Below are positions 47,338 to 56,577 of a stretch of DNA of 64,000 nucleotides, one piece after another (the stretch's first letter is position 1; every line of letters begins with the position of its first letter). The stretch is from positions 3,882,501 to 3,946,500 of the forward strand of contig NZ_CP068023.1 of assembly GCF_016695175.1 (NCBI RefSeq), given 5' to 3'. Below the pieces are notes generated by a model, which was not told the DNA's origin, ran no database searches, and saw nothing but the letters and a program-made list of their open reading frames with translations. A program made the position numbers and the translations under genes. This DNA comes from Pseudoalteromonas sp. GCY. Its GTDB lineage: Bacteria > Pseudomonadota > Gammaproteobacteria > Enterobacterales > Alteromonadaceae.

Positions 47338-50300
47338 GAGAAGACTCCTGAACTGATGAGGTATTAAGGGGTTGATTAGGTGTCGATGATGATTTGAATA
47401 CTAAATAGTAAACGATAGGCACGACCAACAGTGAAAATAACGTTGAAGCAATGATCCCGAAGATAATAGCAAGGGCGAGGCCACTAAAAACGGGATCTAA
47501 GATAATCACTAAATTGCCTAATAACGTCGTACCTGCTGTAAGTAATACCGGTCGCATTCTTACACTTCCCGCCGCAATCAATGCATCGATAAGTGCCATA
47601 CCAGCCGCTCGAGACTGATTAATAAACTCCACCAAAATCAGGGAATTTCTCACCACTATTCCGGCCAGCGCTATCATCCCTATCATCGCGGTCGCTGTAA
47701 ATAACACGGGCTCTGGCGCACCTGAAACCACACGCTCACCAAACTGGTTGAGTAACCAAAAACCCGGCATAATCCCTATCATAGTGAGGGGAATAGCCGA
47801 CATAATGATAAGTGATAAGCTACTAGATGCCGTTTGTACCCGCAGGATGATAAATATCGCCACCAGTGCAAATGCAAATGCGATCCCCATATCTCTAAAC
47901 ACATCTATGGTAATGCGCCATTCACCTTCGCCTTTAAAGGTATAATGGGTTCCCTCAAACATTGACCAAGTGACTCCTCCGCCACTGTGTAAAAAGGTGC
48001 GAGATGCCCAATTGCTCGGTGTTATCTGTTGGTTTTCATCCGCAACCACATCGGCAATCACCTCAGCTGGCGTGCGGCCATTTAGCTCCGCAAACACATA
48101 AATCACCTCTTGTAGGTCTTTTCGAAGGATCACGGGAGCCGTAGGAATAGATGTTAATTCGCCCAGTTCACCAATCGCCACAAGGGGTCTCGCAGCCTGC
48201 TCTAAGCCGTATTCTTGAGTGGTTTTAGCCAACTCCTGACGACCACGAACTTGCATCGCCAATACGTTTTGCCATTGATTACGCTGCGCGTAACTCACAC
48301 CTAACTCGATGGGCACCGTTGCGACCTCACCTTGAGTATATAAAAAGCCTGCTGACATGCCGCTGCTTGCAACCACTAACGATTGATTAATATCCTCTGT
48401 GGCCACACCTGATAACGCAGCCTTTTGTTTATCAACCACAAACCGCTTTAGCCATGTTGGCGAAGCCATTGAGGTGTCAACCTCAACCACATGTGGCTCC
48501 TGCCTTAAACGATGTGCTAACCTCTGGGCTGCTTGCTCTTGCGTTTCACGAGCAACAAACGGATCTGCATAAACCTCAGCAACGAGTGTACTTAATACCG
48601 GAGGTCCCGGCGGCACTTCCACCACTTTTACTTGCGTCAAAGTTTGGTTAAAAGGCTGAAGCTTTTCACGCAGTCGCATGACGATGGCGTGAGATTGATG
48701 TTCGCGTTCACGCTTATCCACCAGTAACACCCTAAGTTCGGCAAGATGCGTACCACTACGACGATAATAGCCTCGCACCATACCATTAAAATCCATACTG
48801 GAAGGCTTGCCGACAAAAGCGGCGATGTCGGTCACTTCAGCTTCTGACCAAACGATTTGCTGTACTTGCCTCGCCATTGCGGCCGTTTGCTCAAGGCTGG
48901 TTCCCTCTGGCATATCTATCAGTACTTGGATTTCACTTTTATTGTCAAACGGCAGCAATTTCAGTGGTACGGCCCTAAAAATAGGAAGGCTCACACTCGC
49001 AACAAATAACCCTAACACGCCCCATAAAAACCACTTGGCTTTGCGTGGGTTTTGTAAAATTGGCAGCATGATTTTGCTGTAGTACGAGTCTTGAGGCGCG
49101 ACTTCACTTGTTTTTGAATCCGCTTTGAGTAACTTTTTAGACAGCCAAGGCGTCACTAAAAAAGCCACTAACGTCGAGGCAATGACACTAATGGGGACGT
49201 TAAATGCCATGGGTGCCATATATGGGCCCATCATGCCAGTAATAAACGCCAATGGAATAAACGCCATGATGATAGTTAACGTTGACATCAAAAGCGCAGA
49301 TTTGATCTCGACCATAGCAGCAACAATATTATGATCTGTATCAGCCGCCGCGCCGCGATGAATAAAGCGGCTAATATTATCAATCCCAGTGATTGGGTCA
49401 TCGACTAACAATCCCAGCGACAAAATAAGCGCAAACAAGGTGACCCGATTAATGGTGTAACCAAACGCAAAGTCCAACCCAAGTGTAATGCCATAGCAAA
49501 TTGGCACTGCAAGACCAACAACGATGGCAGGCCGCCAACCTAAAAATACACCGACAAATACCACAACGGTAAATACCGCAAAGGCCAAGCTAGAGGTAAG
49601 ATTATTGACTTTGTCATTGGCCGTCTCGCCATAGTTTCTTAGTACTTTTACCGATACCTCAGCCGGAAGGAGCTCCTGTTGTAGCTGGGTTACAAGCGCT
49701 AAACTTTGCTCTGCAACCGTTACCGCATTACTTCCCTTTTGCTTCGCCACGCCAATCGTCACTAATGGTACATCAGCCTGGCTGTCGCTGCTTGTTAACC
49801 ACTGATAGCTATCGGGCTCACTAGGACCATCAATAACCCGAGCAACTTCTTTTAAAACAATGGCACGACCATTAATTACATTCACCGTGAGACCTTCAAG
49901 TGCCGACTTATTACGAAGGACATCACCTGATTCAAAGGCAATTGTGTTACTACCTGCCGTTACTTGCCCGACTCGTGTCACTAGATTACTACTTTGGATA
50001 GCACCTAAAACATCCATTGGTGTTGTTTGATGTGCGGCAAGCGCAGCTAAGTTCAACTCAACCCTAAGTGCTCTCGTGCGCCCGGTAATAACCGTAACCT
50101 CGCTGGTATCTGCAATGCTCTGTAATTGGATAGATAGCTCTTGTGCAAAGCGCGTTAGCGCGTAGTCATCATATAGTTGTGGCTTTGAACTTGTCAGTCC
50201 CAGCATAAGAATCGGAACGTCATCGACTTCTATCGGACGGATCTGCCACTGAGTGACAATTCCGGGCATAGTATGCTGGTTGGCATACAGCTTAGTGTAG

Positions 50301-50632
50301 GTGTTGAGGATGGCTTTTTCTCTGTCTTCACCCACATGAAATCTTAAAGTAACAACCGTACCGCCGGTTTGGGTCGTAGAATAGACGTGTTCAACGCCTG
50401 GAATTTGCAGCAGTAACTTTTCAAGTGGAGTGGTGACCAATCGTGCCACTTCTGGTGAGGCAGTATTTGGTACCGACACATGAATATCCAGCATAGGCAC
50501 CACTATTTGTGGTTCTTCCTCTCGTGGTGTCATTTGCAATGCAAATAATCCAAGTACCACAGCGCACAAGAAGATAATCGTTGGCAAGCTGCCTTGTAGA
50601 GCATACCGAATAACACTATCTAACTTTTGCAT
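47327..50632 (-). CDS. RND family efflux permease
   Basis: 1101 residues, proton-driven inner-membrane pump of the AcrB/HAE1 superfamily with 12 membrane segments and two large periplasmic loops. TM4 carries LILSLGLLVDDPITGIDNIS with the paired Asp needed for proton transfer; a repeat of the family motif lies in the second half (IGMIALAGIVVRNSLILVEF). Lies 15 bases after the ArsR-type regulator gene in one operon. Substrate unknown; the BigR-type regulator suggests a link with sulfur or redox stress. Confidence 0.95.
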   Translation of the reverse strand: MQKLDSVIRYALQGSLPTIIFLCAVVLGLFALQMTPREEEPQIVVPMLDIHVSVPNTASPEVARLVTTPLEKLLLQIPGVEHVYSTTQTGGTVVTLRFHVGEDREKAILNTYTKLYANQHTMPGIVTQWQIRPIEVDDVPILMLGLTSSKPQLYDDYALTRFAQELSIQLQSIADTSEVTVITGRTRALRVELNLAALAAHQTTPMDVLGAIQSSNLVTRVGQVTAGSNTIAFESGDVLRNKSALEGLTVNVINGRAIVLKEVARVIDGPSEPDSYQWLTSSDSQADVPLVTIGVAKQKGSNAVTVAEQSLALVTQLQQELLPAEVSVKVLRNYGETANDKVNNLTSSLAFAVFTVVVFVGVFLGWRPAIVVGLAVPICYGITLGLDFAFGYTINRVTLFALILSLGLLVDDPITGIDNISRFIHRGAAADTDHNIVAAMVEIKSALLMSTLTIIMAFIPLAFITGMMGPYMAPMAFNVPISVIASTLVAFLVTPWLSKKLLKADSKTSEVAPQDSYYSKIMLPILQNPRKAKWFLWGVLGLFVASVSLPIFRAVPLKLLPFDNKSEIQVLIDMPEGTSLEQTAAMARQVQQIVWSEAEVTDIAAFVGKPSSMDFNGMVRGYYRRSGTHLAELRVLLVDKREREHQSHAIVMRLREKLQPFNQTLTQVKVVEVPPGPPVLSTLVAEVYADPFVARETQEQAAQRLAHRLRQEPHVVEVDTSMASPTWLKRFVVDKQKAALSGVATEDINQSLVVASSGMSAGFLYTQGEVATVPIELGVSYAQRNQWQNVLAMQVRGRQELAKTTQEYGLEQAARPLVAIGELGELTSIPTAPVILRKDLQEVIYVFAELNGRTPAEVIADVVADENQQITPSNWASRTFLHSGGGVTWSMFEGTHYTFKGEGEWRITIDVFRDMGIAFAFALVAIFIILRVQTASSSLSLIIMSAIPLTMIGIMPGFWLLNQFGERVVSGAPEPVLFTATAMIGMIALAGIVVRNSLILVEFINQSRAAGMALIDALIAAGSVRMRPVLLTAGTTLLGNLVIILDPVFSGLALAIIFGIIASTLFSLLVVPIVYYLVFKSSSTPNQPLNTSSVQESSHVS

Positions 50633-50646
50633 CTTAGTCGTTCCTG

Positions 50647-50952
50647 TTACTCTGCACTTGAGGCGCAGAACAGCTGATATAAACTCTCAAGTAGTACAGC
50701 GACTCGGCTATCTTTAACATGATAATAAATCGTCGCTCCCTCACGCCTAGTCGCCACGATTTGTGCCTTTCTCATGCTTGCTAAATGCTGTGATAAGGCA
50801 GACTGCGCTAACGGCACCATTTCATTAAGCTGGCTAACACTGAGCTCTTGCTTTTGCAATGCACACAAAATCATCAAGCGATTTTTATTCGCCATAAGCT
50901 TTAACAAGGCTTCTGCCTGTTCGGCATTTTGCGCCATTTGCTGCAGTTCCAT
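50647..50952 (-). CDS. ArsR-family regulator, BigR/YgaV-like
   Basis: 101 residues from the ATG at 50952 (GGGAG 6 bases upstream; 14 earlier codons unsupported). Winged-helix DNA-binding domain: ANKNRLMILCALQKQELSVS, then recognition helix AQSALSQHLASMRKA and wing REGATIYYHV. Two Cys, C30 and C96, are 66 residues apart, the same spacing as the redox pair in BigR and SqrR, which sense persulfides by disulfide or polysulfide bridging. The ArsR-type metal-site CxC is absent. First gene of the RND operon and divergent from a DUF2892 and a rhodanese gene; the palindrome at 51009-51032 is the likely operator. Confidence 0.9.
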   Translation of the reverse strand: MELQQMAQNAEQAEALLKLMANKNRLMILCALQKQELSVSQLNEMVPLAQSALSQHLASMRKAQIVATRREGATIYYHVKDSRVAVLLESLYQLFCASSAE

Positions 50953-51008
50953 GTTGACTCCCAAAAAAATAATGCGCTTAAAGTATAGACACAAACATTA
51001 GCAATGTC

Positions 51009-51032
51009 TAATATTAGAAATATCTAATATTA
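51009..51032. promoter_or_regulatory. palindromic operator between the divergent sulfur-stress genes
   Basis: Perfect 10-bp inverted repeat TAATATTAGA (51009-51018) and TCTAATATTA (51023-51032) with 4-base centre AATA. It lies between the ArsR-type gene (minus) and the DUF2892 gene (plus). ArsR/BigR dimers bind AT-rich palindromes of this kind, so this is probably the shared operator. Confidence 0.75.
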
Positions 51033-51047
51033 AAGGTAACACTCATT

Positions 51048-51239
51048 ATGACCTTACATCCGCTACTTAGATTAATCGCTGGTGTTATGTTTGCCATTTC
51101 TTTGCTGCTCACACATTTTGTCAGCCCACATTGGGTTTGGTTTAGTGTGTTTATTTGTGTCAATTTAGTGCAGTCTGCTTTTACTAACTGGTGCCCTATG
51201 ATCGTTATATTGAAGAAACTTGGCATTCAGGAAAGGTGA
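51048..51239 (+). CDS. DUF2892 membrane protein (YgaP-tail type)
   Basis: 63 residues, two membrane helices (LLRLIAGVMFAISLLLTHFV and WVWFSVFICVNLVQSAFTNW) followed by the WCPMIVILKKLG motif of DUF2892, the domain found as the membrane tail of the rhodanese YgaP. Here it is separate and followed 37 bases later by a rhodanese gene, so the two proteins may work together at the membrane. The operator palindrome lies 15 bases upstream of the start codon. Confidence 0.88.
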   Translation: MTLHPLLRLIAGVMFAISLLLTHFVSPHWVWFSVFICVNLVQSAFTNWCPMIVILKKLGIQER

Positions 51240-51276
51240 GTCATAATGAAACCGATAACCCAATAAGGAGCTACAT

Positions 51277-51621
51277 ATGCTGATATCTGCCCAAGATGTA
51301 CTAAAGACAGTAAAGCCTAATCAACGCTGCATTGACGCGGTACAAGCAAAATCAGAGATTGCACAAAACAATGGTCTGGTTATCGACGTGAGAGAGCCAG
51401 CTGAACATAGCCAAAAGGCAGCCAACGGCGCAGTAAATATCCCAAGAGGATTGCTAGAGTTTAAGCTTCCAGAGCTGGAAAAAGACGCAGACAGGCCAAT
51501 TTATTTACACTGTGCCGCTGGTGGCCGTGCTATTTTTGCCGCAGAGCAACTAACTCGTATCGGTTACACCAATGTCAGCGTAATTACCTGCAAAGCTGAA
51601 GTGGTGTGTGACACTTTATAA
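51277..51621 (+). CDS. rhodanese-like sulfurtransferase
   Basis: 114 residues, single rhodanese domain. VIDVREPAEHSQKAANGAVN and the active loop HCAAGGRA with Cys79 are clear; such proteins carry sulfane sulfur as a persulfide. AAGGAG lies upstream of the ATG. With the DUF2892 protein it equals the two halves of E. coli YgaP, whose neighbour is the ArsR-type regulator YgaV, as here. Confidence 0.92.
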   Translation: MLISAQDVLKTVKPNQRCIDAVQAKSEIAQNNGLVIDVREPAEHSQKAANGAVNIPRGLLEFKLPELEKDADRPIYLHCAAGGRAIFAAEQLTRIGYTNVSVITCKAEVVCDTL

Positions 51622-51623
51622 AA

Positions 51624-51650
51624 AAGGAGTGCTGTGCAGCACTCCTTGCA
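51624..51650. terminator. bidirectional hairpin terminator
   Basis: AAGGAGTGCTG-TG-CAGCACTCCTT (51624-51647) lies between the convergent rhodanese and OmpA-like genes. The minus strand reads into TTTTTTATAAAG after it (good for the OmpA gene); the plus strand has only GCACTTTTCTT. Confidence 0.8.
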
Positions 51651-51656
51651 CTTTTC

Positions 51657-52283
51657 TTATGCGCGGTTTGGAATAATTTTTATTTCTACTCGGCGGTTTT
51701 GTGCCTTACCTTGCTCGGTGCTATTGCTCGCGATTGGCTGAGACTCACCCATGCCCTCTGCGTATAATCGCGCAGGTAGTACTTGCTGTGATAATAAATA
51801 CTGCTTTACGCTATTCGCGCGCTGTTCAGACAAAGTCTGATTGAAGCTCGCTGAACCAGTAGAGTCTGTATGCCCGACAATCGTTAAGAATGTCTTATCG
51901 TACTGCTGCATCACGCGTGCAATGCCTTGAAGTGTATTGTAAAAACCAGGGCTGATAGCTGACTTACCTGTCGCAAAGGTTATGTTTGATGGCAACACTA
52001 AGCGCATTTGGTCACCCTCACGAACCACCTCAACACCCGTGCCAGCAAGCTCTTGATTAAAAGCGGCTTCCTGCTTGTCCATATAGTTCCCAATCGCGGC
52101 ACCTGCAATTGCCCCAACCGCAGCACCAATGGCAAGACGCTTATCTTTGTGGTTACCAGTAGCTTTACCTAACACCGCACCGGTTGCAGCACCAATCGCC
52201 GCACCTTTACCTGTGTTATTCATTTCACATCCAGACAAAGCAACCACAACGGCTGCACCAATTAACATATTTCTAGCAATCAT
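51657..52283 (-). CDS. OmpA-family lipoprotein with glycine-zipper domain
   Basis: 208 residues. Lipoprotein signal with lipobox ALSGC (Cys19), then a glycine-zipper region (GAAIGAATGAVLGKATGN and GAAVGAIAGAAIGNYMDK, about 27-68) and a C-terminal OmpA-like peptidoglycan-binding domain (GHTDSTGSASFNQTLSEQRA with conserved NRRVEIKI end). Resembles E. coli YiaD. Expected in the outer membrane, tethering it to peptidoglycan. Confidence 0.94.
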   Translation of the reverse strand: MIARNMLIGAAVVVALSGCEMNNTGKGAAIGAATGAVLGKATGNHKDKRLAIGAAVGAIAGAAIGNYMDKQEAAFNQELAGTGVEVVREGDQMRLVLPSNITFATGKSAISPGFYNTLQGIARVMQQYDKTFLTIVGHTDSTGSASFNQTLSEQRANSVKQYLLSQQVLPARLYAEGMGESQPIASNSTEQGKAQNRRVEIKIIPNRA

Positions 52284-52366
52284 CTTCCCACCTGAGTTCG
52301 TTTCAACTTGATTGTCTATATTGTTGCAATAAACAATTAACTCTGGCTGAAGCCTTGTTGGTTTTT

Positions 52367-53164
52367 TTAAGGATGAGCAGGGACTAAGTCGCTTATATGC
52401 TCAGAAACTGGTGGCAGTTTATATTTTGCAACCACAGCATCAAGCTGCTTTCTCTCAGCCAATTGCTTCATCGTTAAACGAATGGTTTGTGCAAGCTCGG
52501 TGCCACTGAAGCGTTTGCTCATCGCCATATGTCCATAAATCGGCTGAGCGTGGTGATAGGAGACTTTTTTCAACTTTTCAATGGGCTGACCAAGCACTTC
52601 CATCGCCACCTCAGCGGTGTCTTCAACTGCGATCACAAGGTCAACACGTCCTTTAAGCAATAAATCAAACGCGACTTGCTCACTAAACACAGGGACTTTA
52701 TTGAGCTGACGGTCTTCATCAAAGCGAGGGTAAAAAACGCCGCCACGCATCACCGCAATCCGCTTGGTATAAAGATCCGTATATTGTTCCACCCGAATAT
52801 CGCTGTCTTGCTTAGCATAGAACACAAACGAAGATGTCAGCGCCATGTAGGCGGGTTCGACAAAGTCGATTAACTTTTCTCGTTGAGGCGTACGGATCAA
52901 GCCACCCATGACGTCTACCTCACCTTGCGCTATCATCCGCATACAGCGTGAGAAAGGACAGGGAACGGCATTTATTTGATAATCAACACCAGCCTGAGCC
53001 TGCACCGTTGCTAATATATCTAAGATTAAACCTTGCACTTCACCATTGTCTTCAATAATGCTATACGGTGGTGCGTGATCAACAGCGACATTAATTTGCT
53101 GAGCAAAACAAGAGAAGTTCGCCAACAAAAAAAGTAAACACGGCGATAAAAAAGTCATTCGCAT
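52367..53164 (-). CDS. periplasmic solute-binding protein (amino-acid type)
   Basis: 265 residues from the ATG at 53164 (GGATAA about 9 bases upstream; a TTG 11 codons earlier is an alternative). Signal peptide (LSPCLLFLLANFSCFA), then the SBP family 3 fold: INVAVDHAPPYSIIEDNGEV, GLILDILATVQ, GEVDVMGGLIRTPQREKLID, ending with FSGTELAQTIRLTMKQL. No transporter genes adjoin it, so it may be an orphan binding protein rather than part of an ABC importer. Ligand unknown. Confidence 0.85.
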   Translation of the reverse strand: MRMTFLSPCLLFLLANFSCFAQQINVAVDHAPPYSIIEDNGEVQGLILDILATVQAQAGVDYQINAVPCPFSRCMRMIAQGEVDVMGGLIRTPQREKLIDFVEPAYMALTSSFVFYAKQDSDIRVEQYTDLYTKRIAVMRGGVFYPRFDEDRQLNKVPVFSEQVAFDLLLKGRVDLVIAVEDTAEVAMEVLGQPIEKLKKVSYHHAQPIYGHMAMSKRFSGTELAQTIRLTMKQLAERKQLDAVVAKYKLPPVSEHISDLVPAHP

Positions 53165-53260
53165 AATACTTATCCAACTGAGGCGCCCCAGCACCAAAAG
53201 TCATAAATATGTCATATAAAAGTGTGAAGATATAAGGTTAACAATATCACAAGGTACACT

Positions 53261-54391
53261 ATGTTTCTGAAAATATTTTACCAGTTTTTGTTATTAGGAT
53301 GTACGAGCTTTGGAGGACCTGCAGCCCACCTTGGGTTCTTTAAAAAACACTTTGTCGATAACTTAAAATGGCTGAGTAACGAGCGCTATGCCAGTATGAT
53401 CAGTTTGTCACAAATACTGCCAGGACCAGGTTCTAGCCAAGTCGGATTCGCGATTGGTTTAGAAAAAGCTGGAATACTAGGAGGGATCGCCGCCTTCTTA
53501 GGGTTTACGCTACCGTCTTTTTTGCTCATGATCATGCTGGCATTAACCGCTGAGCAGCTTTCTGGCACTGCGTTGAATGTCATTGATGGGTTGAAATTGT
53601 TTGCTGTTGTTATCGTTGCCGATGCAGTACTGAGTATGGCGAAAAGCTTTTGTAAAACCACAGCACTCAAATTCGTCGCATTTTTCGCCACACTCACACT
53701 GTTGATGCTGCCGAACTTAAGCGCGCAATTGGGTGTGCTTATGGTGCTTGTCGTCGCGGGTTACTTTTACTCATTCAGCAATGCGCCAAGTAAACCGAGT
53801 CAATCAAAAAGCCAAATCAATTGGTCTGTATTTGCGCTATTTATTGGCCTATTCACGTTAACCTTTGCCGCGCTACCAAATCAACTATTTGCCGAGTTTT
53901 ATCAAGCAGGTGCTTTGGTTTTTGGCGGTGGTCACGTCGTGCTGCCGCTACTACAAACCAGTGTTGAGGGAGTCGCGCAAGAAACCTTCTTAACGGCTTA
54001 TGCTGCCGCGCAGGCCATTCCAGGACCTATGTTTACCATCGCAAGCTTTTTAGGCGCCGTTGTCGACAATACCCATCCCATTTTGGGCGCAGCGATTGCA
54101 ACGCTCGCTATTTTCTTGCCGGGCCTACTGTTAATGTGGGCTTTTAACCAACAGTGGCAATCGCTTATTGCATTACCACGGTTTGCGAGCATTAGCGCGG
54201 CCTTAAATGCCGGTGTTGTGGGAATTTTAGCCGCCGCATTTTATCAACCGATTTGGCTTTCTGCGGTGCATAGTCTGCTCGATATCATCGCGGTGGTATT
54301 AGGGTTTGTAGCACTCAAATGGCTAAAGCCCGCTATATGGCAGTTGCTTATCGCCTTTATGGTGTTTGGGGTTATCGCTGGAAGTATGTAG
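53261..54391 (+). CDS. chrA: chromate transporter, ChrA family
   Basis: 376 residues with two homologous CHR halves. First half: FGGPAAHLGFFKKHFV and QILPGPGSSQ; second half: FGGGHVVLPLL and AAAQAIPGPMFTIASFLGA. These are the two conserved ChrA motifs. Members of this length export chromate, though many are of unproven substrate. Monocistronic, ending in a hairpin shared with the convergent channel gene. Confidence 0.93.
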   Translation: MFLKIFYQFLLLGCTSFGGPAAHLGFFKKHFVDNLKWLSNERYASMISLSQILPGPGSSQVGFAIGLEKAGILGGIAAFLGFTLPSFLLMIMLALTAEQLSGTALNVIDGLKLFAVVIVADAVLSMAKSFCKTTALKFVAFFATLTLLMLPNLSAQLGVLMVLVVAGYFYSFSNAPSKPSQSKSQINWSVFALFIGLFTLTFAALPNQLFAEFYQAGALVFGGGHVVLPLLQTSVEGVAQETFLTAYAAAQAIPGPMFTIASFLGAVVDNTHPILGAAIATLAIFLPGLLLMWAFNQQWQSLIALPRFASISAALNAGVVGILAAAFYQPIWLSAVHSLLDIIAVVLGFVALKWLKPAIWQLLIAFMVFGVIAGSM

Positions 54392-54410
54392 GTCACGCTT
54401 GGGTGACCTA
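54389..54410. terminator. hairpin between chrA and the MscS-type gene
   Basis: TAGGTCAC (54389-54396) and GTGACCTA (54403-54410) with a 6-base loop, between convergent genes. No strong T run; probably a weak bidirectional terminator. Confidence 0.55.
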
Positions 54411-54415
54411 GCTGA

Positions 54416-55645
54416 TTATTCTGAAGTTGCGTCAGGTTTGCTACCGGCGCGTACTTTCACGCGGTGTGCGCCAAAGTAATCACTCACGCTTTGATATGGA
54501 CGTAACCCAAATGCTGGCATTACGCTTAACATGTAGTCCAAAATATCGGCTTGTAGGTGCTCATAAAACACCCAACGTTTATCGCGACTAAAACAGTAAA
54601 ACTCCAGAGGCAAGCCATGTTGCGTGGGGGCAAGCTCCCTGACCATACATAAACAATCTTGATTGATGGCATCATGCTGCTTCAAGTAGGCCTCTGCATA
54701 GCGTCTAAATAAACCTAAATTGGTGATATCGCTTGGTACCTCTTCAAGCTTTTCCAGTAGTGGATATTGCTCGGTTAGCGATGTTCGCTTTTGCTCAGCC
54801 AACGGCTCAATGCTAGTAAAATCAATATGAATGGCGCGTTTGATGCGGCGTCCTGCTGACTCTTGCATTGCACGCCAGTTTTTAAATGAATCAGAGATCA
54901 ACATATAGGTTGGTATGGTGGTGACGGTGTTATCCCAGTTACGTACCCTAACGGTATTTAAACCAAGATCAATCACCTCGCCGTCTGCACCAAATGCGTC
55001 AACTTGGATCCAGTCACCAGTGGTTACCAGTCGGTTGGCTGCTATTTGAATACTCGCAACCAATCCCAAAATCGTATCTTTAAATACCAAAATAATGACT
55101 GCCGCGATAGCACCAAAACCGGAAAGAATATAAGTCGGTGATTTATCCACCAAGATACTCACCACCAATATAGAACAAACTATAAATATCAGTAGCTTAA
55201 TTACTTGAATAATCCCTTGGATCGGCACCTCTTTGGCGAATGGAAAGAGGTTATAAACGCCATTACCTAAGTTGACTAAACTGCTAAATAAAAACCCTGA
55301 TGCCACCACCAATATGACATACACTAGTGTTTCCATGACTACAAATACCCAAGCTGGCGCGACAAATAGACGCTCGTGGTAGGCGGAAAAAACCAGTAAA
55401 CACAATACAAAGGCAAAGCGGCCGCTAAATTTACTTAACTGAGGGGCAAGGTGACCAATTTTACGCGGTGAAATATGGCGCGCGAGGTTCTCTACATTGG
55501 GTAGCACTAAACGGCGGATCACCCAATATAAAAACAATAACCCAACAACCGCGACACCATTGGTGAATAAAGCACTGATCACAGTGCCTTGCGGTAACTC
55601 TTTTAACCACGGTTGAACGACATCATGAAGGTGATCAAACTTCAT
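54416..55645 (-). CDS. ybdG: mechanosensitive channel, YbdG/MscM-like
   Basis: 409 residues, MscS-family with five N-terminal membrane segments. The pore-lining helix and beta-domain are readable (FKDTILGLVASIQIAANRLV, VTTGDWIQVDAFGADGEV, VRVRNWDNTVTTIPTYMLIS, DSFKNWRAMQESAGRRIKRA). The last two motifs and the length fit YbdG, a small-conductance osmotic channel (415 residues in E. coli). The start overlaps the stop of the acyltransferase gene upstream by 4 bases, so it is translationally coupled to it. Confidence 0.92.
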   Translation of the reverse strand: MKFDHLHDVVQPWLKELPQGTVISALFTNGVAVVGLLFLYWVIRRLVLPNVENLARHISPRKIGHLAPQLSKFSGRFAFVLCLLVFSAYHERLFVAPAWVFVVMETLVYVILVVASGFLFSSLVNLGNGVYNLFPFAKEVPIQGIIQVIKLLIFIVCSILVVSILVDKSPTYILSGFGAIAAVIILVFKDTILGLVASIQIAANRLVTTGDWIQVDAFGADGEVIDLGLNTVRVRNWDNTVTTIPTYMLISDSFKNWRAMQESAGRRIKRAIHIDFTSIEPLAEQKRTSLTEQYPLLEKLEEVPSDITNLGLFRRYAEAYLKQHDAINQDCLCMVRELAPTQHGLPLEFYCFSRDKRWVFYEHLQADILDYMLSVMPAFGLRPYQSVSDYFGAHRVKVRAGSKPDATSE

Positions 55646-56562
55646 AGCTGTTTTAGCTCCTCATTGAGCGTGTCATTTGGCTCAGTCGAATGCAGCCAAT
55701 GCGCTTCGAGTTGGCAATCTTTGCGTTGCCAAACTTCATTCATAAAAGATTGAAACTGTACACGATAAGCTTTATCGGCTTGATAGTTACCAAGTGGCAC
55801 TTTCTCCATCGCGATGTAGTCTATTTTTACATCAATTGCATCCAAGCGTCCAAGCGTAAATGCACGGCAAATATGCTCACCCTCTAACTTATAAGCCAAA
55901 GTCGCGTTGAGCATGCCGTCAAATTGCTCAGATAACACTTCTAGGGCAAACGCTACACCACCCGCCTTTGGTTTGAGCAGATGCTTGAACGGACTATTTT
56001 GATGCGTATGTTTGGCTTTAGTATGACGAGTACCTTCCACAAAATTAATTACCGTTGTGGGATGATCACGAAAATTGCGACAACTGGCTTTGGTACGCTC
56101 TACATCCATCCCTTTAAGCTTAGGGTTTTTGGCGATCTGCGCTTTACTCGCACGTTTCATAAATGGCATACCCATCGCCCATGCACCAGTACCAATAAAA
56201 GGCACGTATTTTAATTCATCTTTTAGGAAAAATTTAGGTGCAGGTAGTACCTCCATGGCACTCAGCACAACGATATCAAGCCAGCTAAGATGATTGGAAA
56301 TTAACAAAAACCACCCTTGAGCGTGTAATTCTTTTGGCAAGCTCACTTGTATTTTGTCGCACGCGATGCGCAAACCAAGGTAATTGCCTTTACACCACAT
56401 ACCGTAAAAAAAGTGCAGTGCTGTAGAGATAAACTTAACTGGCACAAGCAATTTTATGATGCCAAACAATAGCACCAATAAACCACACACAAAGGTATTC
56501 ACCAGCAGCCACACACTGGCCGATAGCCCGAGAAACCACTTAGGTAGTATTTGTTTTAACAT
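55642..56562 (-). CDS. acyltransferase (PlsC-like, YihG type), copy 1
   Basis: 306 residues from the ATG at 56562 (AAGGA 7 bases upstream; a GTG one codon earlier is possible). Membrane-bound lysophospholipid acyltransferase family: NHLSWLD (the HX4D motif), then MPFMKRASKAQIAKNP and FVEGTRHTKAKH. N-terminal hydrophobic segments anchor it in the inner membrane. E. coli YihG acts in 1-acyl-glycerol-3-phosphate acylation. A paralogue lies 15 bases upstream on the same strand, about 40-50 percent alike by eye. Confidence 0.92.
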   Translation of the reverse strand: MLKQILPKWFLGLSASVWLLVNTFVCGLLVLLFGIIKLLVPVKFISTALHFFYGMWCKGNYLGLRIACDKIQVSLPKELHAQGWFLLISNHLSWLDIVVLSAMEVLPAPKFFLKDELKYVPFIGTGAWAMGMPFMKRASKAQIAKNPKLKGMDVERTKASCRNFRDHPTTVINFVEGTRHTKAKHTHQNSPFKHLLKPKAGGVAFALEVLSEQFDGMLNATLAYKLEGEHICRAFTLGRLDAIDVKIDYIAMEKVPLGNYQADKAYRVQFQSFMNEVWQRKDCQLEAHWLHSTEPNDTLNEELKQL

Positions 56563-56577
56563 CACAACATCCTTCTA

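Noticed and set aside
51657..52283. OmpA-like lipoprotein as the outer-membrane channel of the RND pump
   Set aside because: It has a glycine zipper and a peptidoglycan-binding domain, not a TolC fold, and has its own transcript.
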